The notes under the pieces are model-generated. The model was not told the origin of the DNA and did no database searches. It was given only the letters and a program-made list of their open reading frames with translations. A stretch of DNA of 56,584 nt from Promethearchaeota archaeon. GTDB taxonomy: Archaea > Asgardarchaeota > Lokiarchaeia > Sigynarchaeales > SOKP01. Of the stretch, positions 8,565 through 16,407 are shown one piece after another. Every line of letters begins with the position of its first letter. Position 1 is the stretch's first letter. The stretch covers positions 1 through 56,584 of the forward strand of contig WJIN01000250.1 of assembly GCA_014730295.1 (NCBI GenBank), written 5' to 3'. A program made the position numbers and the translations under genes.

Positions 8565-9998
8565 ATGACTGAAGAATACGATGATAAGGTTTTTAAAGAC
8601 ATCTCCTTCATTAATAATATTAAAACGATGGCTGTAGTTGGTCCTTCAGAGAAACGACATTTCTTTTTCCTAAGAAATCACCAAGAGAATTTTCACGGCA
8701 AGATATATGCGGTTCACCCTAAGATTAAGCAGATACCGGGATTTGATGATGGAACGCAAGGAAAAATTTATCCATCAGTAAGAGAGATCCCCGAACAAGT
8801 AGATTTCGTATTTATTGCCGTTCCTCCTTCTGTCGTTATTGATGTAATCGACGACTGTGTGGAAAATGGGGTGAGATTGGCGAGTATTTTTACTGCCGAG
8901 TTTTCTGACGCGGGTACAGAGGAAGGAAGAGAACTTGAACGAAAACTTATTACTCATGCAAAAAATAAGATACGGATTCTTGGTCCTAATGGAATGGGAT
9001 TATATTATCCCAAATTGGGAATAGCCTGGAGGCCAAAATTTCCAAACGAATCTGGAAATATTGGGTTTATTGCTCAGTCTGGTGGTATTTGCAATATTGC
9101 CATTTACACTACTAAGCAACATGATATCAAATTTTCAAAAGTATTTTCCTTTGGGAATGGGGCCGACTTAGATTTTGTAGATCTATTGCATTTTTTGAGC
9201 GAAGATTCTGAAACAGAAATCATATTGGGTTATATTGAAGGGATAAGCAAAGAAAGGGGAAAAGCGTTAAAAAGAGCATTAGACCTAAATGAGAAACCTT
9301 TAATTGTTCTGAAGGGAGGGAAATCTGAAAAAGGATCTCAAGCGGCAAAAACTCATACAGCAACGTTGTCCGGAGAAAAAAAAATTTGGGAAGCCTTATT
9401 TGAACAGTATGGTGTCATTCATGTGGACACTATGGAAGAATTATTATATGCCGCGCGGATAATTGACTGTTATGGACTTTTTAATATTCAGAATCTTGCG
9501 ATTTTAAGTAATAGTGGAGGCTATGGTGTTATTTTGGTGGATCTTTTGGAAGAAGCGGGATTTGATATTCCTTCATTTAGTTATGAAGTTCAGCAAAAGC
9601 TTGATAAGAGATTCTTTACACTTGGTACGAGTTCTAGTAATCCTTTAGATATTTCTGCACAAATATATGCTTCTGAAGCAGTTTACGAAATAATTGATAT
9701 TGCTCTCTCAGATGATAATATAGACGCCTTAATCATGGACCTACCCCCTTGGTATTTTAATATGGAGTATCATATCAATAAAGATGAAACCTTTGAACCT
9801 AACATGATCAAAGCATTAAGGTTGGGAAAAAAACATGACAAACCGTTAATTCCCATTATTCAAAGGGCAAATTGCCAGGAAGACCGTGAACGGGTAACTA
9901 AAAAATTAGAACAACAGAAAGTTCCTGTTTTTGCAAACCCACTCGAATTTATCCCTATTCTTCAAAAAATCTCTAAAAATAAAGCAAAGGAGCTCTAA
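8565..9998 (+). CDS. ADP-forming acyl-CoA synthetase, alpha subunit (CoA-binding)
   Basis: This protein has the alpha-subunit layout of ADP-forming acetyl/acyl-CoA synthetases, which conserve thioester energy as ATP. It has an N-terminal CoA-binding Rossmann domain (IKTMAVVGPSEK near residue 25), the middle ligase domain with GNIGFIAQSGG near residue 165, and the phospho-His loop in the form THTATLSG near residue 264, where His should be transiently phosphorylated. The ATP-grasp beta subunit is not fused and is not nearby. The TTG at 8562 directly precedes an ATG at 8565; I prefer the ATG. It follows the thiolase by about 105 bases in the same direction, so it may take acyl-CoA from that cassette. 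It could also be a non-catalytic CoA-binding relative. Confidence 0.82.
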   Translation: MTEEYDDKVFKDISFINNIKTMAVVGPSEKRHFFFLRNHQENFHGKIYAVHPKIKQIPGFDDGTQGKIYPSVREIPEQVDFVFIAVPPSVVIDVIDDCVENGVRLASIFTAEFSDAGTEEGRELERKLITHAKNKIRILGPNGMGLYYPKLGIAWRPKFPNESGNIGFIAQSGGICNIAIYTTKQHDIKFSKVFSFGNGADLDFVDLLHFLSEDSETEIILGYIEGISKERGKALKRALDLNEKPLIVLKGGKSEKGSQAAKTHTATLSGEKKIWEALFEQYGVIHVDTMEELLYAARIIDCYGLFNIQNLAILSNSGGYGVILVDLLEEAGFDIPSFSYEVQQKLDKRFFTLGTSSSNPLDISAQIYASEAVYEIIDIALSDDNIDALIMDLPPWYFNMEYHINKDETFEPNMIKALRLGKKHDKPLIPIIQRANCQEDRERVTKKLEQQKVPVFANPLEFIPILQKISKNKAKEL

Positions 9999-10106
9999 AT
10001 CATCAATTTCTGGATGAATTTATCGTAATTTTATTCTCTTTTTATATCTTTTTATTTGTTAATATTTAAAAATTTCATCTTCACTACTTATCTGGAAATA
10101 ACAATA

Positions 10107-12878
10107 ATGAAATTTGATTCTTTCATGGAAAATAAATTAGAGATTCAGAGCGATGCGAATGATTTAGCACAGATCATTGGAAATATTCATGCGGGAATTT
10201 TTCTTATCCAAGATGGAATAATTAAATATGTTAATCGAAGAGGAACGGAAATATTTGGGTATACCTCACAAGAAATAACATCTTGGAAATTGTATGATTT
10301 TGATAATGTTGTTCATCCAAATCAAAGAACTCAATTACGAGAAAAAGTTAAAGACATTTTTAAAAGAGCGGTGAAATCGGAAGTACACTTTGAATTTAAA
10401 GGAATAAGAAAAAATAACGAGACCATATATCTCGATTGTTATTCAAAAAGAATTCAATATGCTGGTCGAGCTGCTAATTTATTTACTTTAATTGATATTA
10501 CTCATAGGAAGAAATCTGAAGAAAATCTAAAACAATCCAAGAAAAAGTTTCAAAATTTGGTCAAAAATGCTAACAGTATTATCCTCAAACTTGATATGTA
10601 TGGTAGAATCGTTTTTATAAATGATTTTGGTCGAAAATTTTTCGGGTTTGATAAGTTTGAATTGATAGGAAAGAATGCATATAATACTATTCTTCCTCCT
10701 TCGGCAAAAACTAAGCGAGATTTTAATCAAATGCTTAATAATATCTACAATAATCCAGAGAAATATAAAAATATTACAAATGAAAATATTACGAAGTCGG
10801 GAAAGAGAGTGTGGATCTCGTGGACCAATAAAGCAATCAAGGATAAGGATGGAAATTTGATCGGTATTGAATCTGTGGGAAACGATATTACTAAAAGAAA
10901 ACGAGCAAGAGAATTATTAAAAGATGAAACACGAAAATTAGAAATTATTAATCAAATAATAATCGCTGGAAATAAGGCAACAAATATCGATTCTCTTCTG
11001 TCATCTATATTAAATTGTGTATTGGATTTGGTTTGTTTTGAAGCTGGAGCGATCTATCTAACAAATTTTACAACCAAATCAGCAGAAATAAAGCACCATA
11101 AAAATTTATCCAAAAATATTATTGAGAAATATAACACTCTCCCAATTAATAAAGATCCATATAAAATTGTATTTTTAGACGGAAAACCGTTATATATTCA
11201 AGAATTTGACCAAAATCATGACGAAAGTTTGAGTGAAAGCTCTATGGCAACCGTTCCAATATTCGATAATCATCAAATTATCGGAGCTTTAAGCATTATA
11301 ACTTCTCACTCATTAACTCTCACTAAGAAAGAAAAAAGAATTCTTGAATCAGTTGGGCATGAAATCGGTACAATAATAACCAAAATTAAAGCTGAAAATT
11401 TAGTAACCCAGAGCGAAAATAATTTACAAAATCTCTTTAATTCTCTCGAAGATTTTATATTTGTGCTGGACGAGGATGGGGAAATTCTAAAGGTAAATCA
11501 AATCGTTCTTGATCGATTAGAATATACGGAGGATAAGATAACTTCAATGAATGTATTAGACTTACATCCTCGAGAACTTCAAGAATGGACAAAAAGACAA
11601 TTTGAAAAAATTATTAATAATAAAGCAGATTTTTGTGATTTTCCACTCCAAACTAAAGAGGGAAAATTAATCCAAGTAAATACAAATATAACCAAAGGCC
11701 AATGGGGATCTCAGGAAGTCATTTTTGGAATTTGTCGAGATATGGAAGAAAGAGAAAAATGGGAACAGAAGTTAATTGAATCAGAACAAAAATTTAGAAC
11801 TATTGCAGAAACCTCATTCATGGGTATAATGATAATAGAAGATCAAACTGTCAAATATTATAATGAAGCTTTATCACGGATCCTTGAGATCTCTCACGAT
11901 AAGACAATACGGACGAAACATGATTTTTCGAATTTTATACACCCCGAAGATAAAAAAGAATGGGAAAGCAAGTTAAACAATATAAACGCTAAGAATCAAA
12001 AATTCAATAGTATATTTCGAATATGCACAAAGTCTACCAATTCTAAATGGATAGAAGTCTTTTATAAAAAAGTGTACTATAAAAAATCCTATGTGGAATA
12101 CATGACAGTAATGGATATTTCAAAACGGAAAAAAGCAGAAAAATTGATCATTGAAGAATATAATAGATTGATGGAACTTAATGAATTGCGAAAGGATATC
12201 ATTACTAGAATATCACATGAGCTTAAAACCCCCCTAACCACGATGTATGGGTCTTCACAACTTTTATTAGAAACGTATAAGGACCAAATGAGTGCAGATG
12301 TAAGGGAATATGTAGAGATGAATCATCGTGGGTGTGTAAGACTAACAAAATTAATACAAAATCTCATAGATGCAACTATTCTTGATTCGAATAAAATGAG
12401 TTTAAATTTGAGAGAGGAAGATCTCGTATCCATCATTCAAGATAGTCTGGAAAACATAAAGGAGATGGCTAAATCCCGAAATTTATTGATTAATGTCCAT
12501 TTTCCTACTGAATTCCGCTATACACTTGATAGAGAAAGAATAGAACAAGCAATTACAAACATTTTGTCTAATGCTGTAAAAAATACTTTGCCAAATGGTA
12601 CGATAACCGTGAAATTAGAAAGAAAAGATTCTCATATAGATATCAGTGTAAAGGATACCGGGATTGGATTAACGGAGCGGGAAAAGGAAAAAATATTCAA
12701 GAAATTTGGGAAAATTGAAAGATATAAAATGGATGTTGATTTAAATATTGAAGGTTCTGGTTTAGGATTATATATTTCAAAAGAAATAATAGAGCTTCAT
12801 GGGGGAGAAATCATAGCTGAATCAGAGGGCAGAAATAAAGGGGCTACATTTATTCTACGACTTCCTTTATATGATTAA
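10107..12878 (+). CDS. Soluble multi-PAS/GAF sensor histidine kinase (first of four)
   Basis: A 923-residue sensor kinase without membrane helices or signal peptide. The order is PAS (about 15-135), PAS (150-268), GAF (274-428), PAS (440-545), PAS (560-675), HisKA and HATPase. The phospho-acceptor is His704 in ISHELKTPL. The ATPase domain has the N-box near residue 815 (NILSNAVKNT), DTGIGLT and GSGLGLYIS. The ATG at 10107 was preferred to an upstream TTG at 10056. There is no receiver domain and no response regulator gene nearby. The signal is unknown; PAS and GAF domains often bind small ligands, haem or flavin, but no binding residue can be named. The kinase core resembles the other three kinases in the window. 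Confidence 0.92.
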   Translation: MKFDSFMENKLEIQSDANDLAQIIGNIHAGIFLIQDGIIKYVNRRGTEIFGYTSQEITSWKLYDFDNVVHPNQRTQLREKVKDIFKRAVKSEVHFEFKGIRKNNETIYLDCYSKRIQYAGRAANLFTLIDITHRKKSEENLKQSKKKFQNLVKNANSIILKLDMYGRIVFINDFGRKFFGFDKFELIGKNAYNTILPPSAKTKRDFNQMLNNIYNNPEKYKNITNENITKSGKRVWISWTNKAIKDKDGNLIGIESVGNDITKRKRARELLKDETRKLEIINQIIIAGNKATNIDSLLSSILNCVLDLVCFEAGAIYLTNFTTKSAEIKHHKNLSKNIIEKYNTLPINKDPYKIVFLDGKPLYIQEFDQNHDESLSESSMATVPIFDNHQIIGALSIITSHSLTLTKKEKRILESVGHEIGTIITKIKAENLVTQSENNLQNLFNSLEDFIFVLDEDGEILKVNQIVLDRLEYTEDKITSMNVLDLHPRELQEWTKRQFEKIINNKADFCDFPLQTKEGKLIQVNTNITKGQWGSQEVIFGICRDMEEREKWEQKLIESEQKFRTIAETSFMGIMIIEDQTVKYYNEALSRILEISHDKTIRTKHDFSNFIHPEDKKEWESKLNNINAKNQKFNSIFRICTKSTNSKWIEVFYKKVYYKKSYVEYMTVMDISKRKKAEKLIIEEYNRLMELNELRKDIITRISHELKTPLTTMYGSSQLLLETYKDQMSADVREYVEMNHRGCVRLTKLIQNLIDATILDSNKMSLNLREEDLVSIIQDSLENIKEMAKSRNLLINVHFPTEFRYTLDRERIEQAITNILSNAVKNTLPNGTITVKLERKDSHIDISVKDTGIGLTEREKEKIFKKFGKIERYKMDVDLNIEGSGLGLYISKEIIELHGGEIIAESEGRNKGATFILRLPLYD

Positions 12879-12938
12879 TCTTCTTGTTAACCTATTCCAA
12901 GTAGTTTGCTAAATACACTACGGAAAATATGATGTTTT

Positions 12939-13343
12939 CTATTCACAATAGTTATGCTGAGCACATATTTCTTTTAAATACGATTTGAAATCCTTAAATT
13001 GAGAAATATTACTATAGTCAAATTCCAATCCATATTTTCTAAGAAAATGTTCTGCGATGGAGTGCCCTGTGTCTCTCCAAACATCAATCGGATCATCTTG
13101 ATCCACAAGCATTATTACACTTATAGGAGATTTAGGAATTATTATACAATTATGTCCCTTCGTGCCCTCCGTTGAGATTAAGACAACAGTTCCTATATCT
13201 AATTCTCTTGATATGTTTTGAATAGCAGATAAAAATCCAGTGAAAATATCAGAATGGTCTGAATTAAATTTCGTATTTTCTTGACGATATTCGAATAGAT
13301 TTAGACCAGTATCAATATGTTGGATCAGTATAATATCTAGCAT
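12939..13343 (-). CDS. Small longin/roadblock-like protein, hypothetical
   Basis: A 134-residue soluble protein of unknown family. The pattern is an N-terminal beta hairpin (ILIQHIDTGLNLFEYRQ), a short acidic loop, a helix (FTGFLSAIQNISREL), then beta strands (TVVLISTEG, CIIIP, SVIMLVD) and C-terminal helices. This order is what longin and roadblock folds show, and the FxGFLSAIQ helix recalls the GAFISAIN helix of the small protein at 47617-48045. The likeness is by eye and modest. It is transcribed away from the roadblock-GTPase fusion, with a 220-base shared intergenic region, which supports a link to small-GTPase biology. It could also be an unrelated alpha/beta domain. Confidence 0.6.
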   Translation of the reverse strand: MLDIILIQHIDTGLNLFEYRQENTKFNSDHSDIFTGFLSAIQNISRELDIGTVVLISTEGTKGHNCIIIPKSPISVIMLVDQDDPIDVWRDTGHSIAEHFLRKYGLEFDYSNISQFKDFKSYLKEICAQHNYCE

Positions 13344-13563
13344 CTTGACAATTTATTACTTATATCTTTAAGAATATAAAGTTTGGTAAAGAAATGCTCT
13401 CCAAGGATATAAATTTGCATAAATCGCATTATTACTTGAGCTAAATACCTCTTATGGATAAAAATAAAAATATAAACAAGTAGTCTATTATGTTATTGTA
13501 TTCATTGCGCTTGATTATTGTGAAATTAGAATAAGTTTTAGGCAAAAAAGGATATTAAAAATC

Positions 13564-15600
13564 ATGTATATAGATAAGCGTAGGCTCCGCGCCTTGTTAA
13601 AGTGGTATAGGCAAGAAGTCGGAGATGACTTGATCGCAGCTTTAATTGTTGATAGAGATGGTCTTCTTGTTGATGCAATCACCAAAAGAACAGAGGGAGA
13701 GGTGGAAAGGAGATTTATAGGTGCTTTTGGAGCCTTAGTAGAATTAGTTTTAAAAAAGATCACAAAAGATTTCGATCTTGGGACATTCGGAGCGGGAACT
13801 TTTGATACCGATAAATATCGCTTTATCTTTTGTGAAGCAGGTTCGGAATTCATATTAGTTACGGTTCTTCACGCACTTTCTCCGATAGATCCTTATTTTG
13901 CATATGCATATTTATCTGCAGAGAAAATAGCGCGTATAACTGAGGGTGAGCCAGTAAGTCCGGTAATACCAAAAATAATTGTAGATGAGAATCTCCAAAA
14001 TATTGAGAGAAAAGTCTCTACGCTTCAAAAATTTCGGATTCATTCCCAAGAAAACGTTTATAAGCTGATTCTTGGCGGAGATGGTGCAGTGGGTAAGACA
14101 AGCATCGTCAAAAGGTTCACAGAAGGCACATTTCGAAAGGATTACAAGGCTACAATTGGTACATCGATCAGTAAAAAGGAATGCACATTTGAAGGTTTGG
14201 ATTCTATGGTTCGGTTTGTTATATGGGATCTCGCCGGTCAACCACAATTCAAGAGAATTCGACCAACATATGTAGCGAATTCTGGTGCTGGTATCTTAGT
14301 CTATGATGTCACTGATAGGGATTCCTATGATAATATCATTAATTGGTATAAAGAAATCAAAAAAGCAGCCCCCCCGGACATCTTTTTAATATTAGCGGGG
14401 AATAAGATTGATCTAGAAGAAGAACGAGTTGTATCGAGAGCAGAAGGGGAAGCATTAGCAAAAGAATTAGAATTATCTTATATAGAAACGTCAGCAAAAA
14501 CTGGTGAAAATGTAAATGAAACCTTTAAAATGCTTGCACTCCAATTAATTCATCGTTTTATGAAAGCAGAAGAAGTCTATAAGATAATTTCAAATAGCAC
14601 AGAACGAGAGATATTAGGAAAAAAATTGAAGCTCGATAAGGAAGAGCTGAAGGATCTAAACTATGAGAAGGTTCCTATCAGAAAAATTTGGGATAATGTG
14701 GAGACGGATTTTACTCCCTGGTTACGAGAGAATATTGGAGTATTGAATGATCACTTGGATTTAGATTTAAATCGAGATACGACGGGATTTGGAAGTTTTT
14801 CTGATGATCTTATCTTTCAAGACGAACTGGAAAATACCACAATCATTATCAATCAATTTAATAAGACCGATTATTATCACTTAGGAATTCTAATCTCGAA
14901 AATGGCAAAACATAATGCTAAGAACGTGATATGGATATGCGAAAACTCCCTTGAAGAATTCAATACTGCTGTGAAATGGTTAAATAAAGTAACTGAAAAG
15001 GATATCCTCTTTTACATTATACAACTCGAGATCCTAAAGATTGAAGATTATCCTCCAATCCCCCTATTTAATACGCTCGTAGAACCTTCTCAAATAAAAT
15101 TAGCCTTAAGGTTTAAGAATAAAAATAAAGAATTAACAAAAATTCAAAAAGTACGAATCGATTTTTGGATTGAATTAGTCAAAAAAATATATGAAACTTT
15201 CCCAGAACATTCCGATATTAAAATACGAAAAAAAAAATGGATTGGAAAGAATAGCGAAGTAAATGGGATTGAATTTAGGTATATTATTGAAAAGGAGGGC
15301 GCTGCGGTTGAGTTAATTTTTAATCATGATGATCCGTCTATTAATAAAAACCGATTTAGAAAGTTAAAAAATCATAAATATGAAATTGTCAACAGATTTA
15401 AGGAAATCGCATGGCATCTCTCTGATGAATTGGAATGGGATTATCAAGATGAGAGAGATTTTCAAGCAATTCGATACAATCTAAATGATGGAGGATTAAT
15501 TCATACAGGAAAATGGCAAAAAATACAATATAATATGACCAATGCCATGAAGAGCTTAAAAGGAGCAACCTATAACAAAATCGTTGAATTATTTGCCTAA
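13564..15600 (+). CDS. Roadblock-like / Rab-like GTPase / DUF4268 nuclease-like fusion
   Basis: A 678-residue soluble protein with three modules. Residues 1-125 look like roadblock/LC7 (LIAALIVDRDGLLVDAI, then FIFCEAGSEFILVTVL). Residues 160-340 are a complete Ras/Rab-type GTPase: P-loop GGDGAVGKTS at 171-180, switch I ATIGTS, WDLAGQ with Asp222 and Gln226, NKID at 280-283, and SAK at 310-312. Residues 370-675 match by eye the bacterial DUF4268 proteins with an N-terminal restriction-nuclease-like domain: IRKIWDNVETDFTPWL, INQFNKTDYYHLG, KNVIWICE, then a C-terminal WIELVKKIYETF to W-Q-x-Y-N-M-T-N-A-M segment. The presumed catalytic Glu of the ENQ motif is Ile429. The roadblock part may act as a cis regulator, as MglB does for MglA. 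A TTG-started Tpt1 gene follows at once. The GTPase call is secure; the C-terminal call rests on remembered family patterns. Confidence 0.88.
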   Translation: MYIDKRRLRALLKWYRQEVGDDLIAALIVDRDGLLVDAITKRTEGEVERRFIGAFGALVELVLKKITKDFDLGTFGAGTFDTDKYRFIFCEAGSEFILVTVLHALSPIDPYFAYAYLSAEKIARITEGEPVSPVIPKIIVDENLQNIERKVSTLQKFRIHSQENVYKLILGGDGAVGKTSIVKRFTEGTFRKDYKATIGTSISKKECTFEGLDSMVRFVIWDLAGQPQFKRIRPTYVANSGAGILVYDVTDRDSYDNIINWYKEIKKAAPPDIFLILAGNKIDLEEERVVSRAEGEALAKELELSYIETSAKTGENVNETFKMLALQLIHRFMKAEEVYKIISNSTEREILGKKLKLDKEELKDLNYEKVPIRKIWDNVETDFTPWLRENIGVLNDHLDLDLNRDTTGFGSFSDDLIFQDELENTTIIINQFNKTDYYHLGILISKMAKHNAKNVIWICENSLEEFNTAVKWLNKVTEKDILFYIIQLEILKIEDYPPIPLFNTLVEPSQIKLALRFKNKNKELTKIQKVRIDFWIELVKKIYETFPEHSDIKIRKKKWIGKNSEVNGIEFRYIIEKEGAAVELIFNHDDPSINKNRFRKLKNHKYEIVNRFKEIAWHLSDELEWDYQDERDFQAIRYNLNDGGLIHTGKWQKIQYNMTNAMKSLKGATYNKIVELFA

Positions 15601-15640
15601 ACTTCTTAATATATCTAATTTTTTATTATTTAGACCAAAA

Positions 15641-16210
15641 TTGAGCACGTATTACGTAGAAATATCCAAGTTCTTATCTTATATCTTACGGCATCATCCA
15701 GAAAAATATGGAATAAGATTAAATGAGGAAGGTTACGCAAATTTAGAGCATATTCTTGCTATTCTCAACAGCAGATTTGACTCTAGAGAAATCACAAGAG
15801 ATACCTTGGAAAAGATGATCAAAAATTCAGACAAGACGCGATTTGAGCTAACTGAAAATTATATCCGGGCATATTATGGCCACAGCATTGATTCTAAGAT
15901 ACAAATGTCAGAGGCACGACAAGTCCCAGCCAGATTGTATCATGGAACCACTCCAAAAGCGTATGTGAATATTTTAAAGGATGGATTACGCACTCAAGAA
16001 CGGCAATATGTCCATCTTTCCAAAGATATTGAAACTGCTAAAAAAGTCGGCAAACGCAGGACAAATAATCCCGTTATACTAATAATAAACACTAAAAAGG
16101 CAAAAAAAGAAGGAATTGTGTTTTATAAATCCGGGGATATGTTTCTTGCAGATTATATTCCTCCTAAATTTATTTCCATCCTAAATCGTAAAGATATCGG
16201 CTACCCATGA
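15641..16210 (+). CDS. kptA: RNA 2'-phosphotransferase (Tpt1/KptA family)
   Basis: This NAD-dependent enzyme removes a 2'-phosphate from RNA, forming ADP-ribose 1'',2''-cyclic phosphate; in eukaryotes it finishes tRNA splicing. The family marks are present: ISKFLSYILRHHPEKYG at the N-terminus, LYHGTTPKAYVNILKDGL, VHLSKDIETAKKVGKRR, and FLADYIPPKFI at the end. The Arg-His of the first motif and the later Arg residues fit the known active site. No ATG is available; a TTG at 15641 gives the usual N-terminus, while a TTG at 15584 would overlap the preceding GTPase gene by 17 bases. Either way the two genes are almost certainly co-transcribed. Possible roles are tRNA repair or removal of phosphate or ADP-ribose marks on RNA. 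Confidence 0.9.
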   Translation: MSTYYVEISKFLSYILRHHPEKYGIRLNEEGYANLEHILAILNSRFDSREITRDTLEKMIKNSDKTRFELTENYIRAYYGHSIDSKIQMSEARQVPARLYHGTTPKAYVNILKDGLRTQERQYVHLSKDIETAKKVGKRRTNNPVILIINTKKAKKEGIVFYKSGDMFLADYIPPKFISILNRKDIGYP

Positions 16211-16407
16211 ATAAAAAAAGTTTAAATATTAGTTTTGAGAATATATTTCTTAGTTATTTTGGTGGAAATGATGTTTATCGGGATTTATTTTTTACGTCTA
16301 TAAGAATATATAAGCAGCAACTAAGTAGCATTCAATTACAACAACCTTAAGTTATGAAATATCTTAGTATTGATTAAAAATGTGAATATTTTCCCCTTTA
16401 GAAAAAT

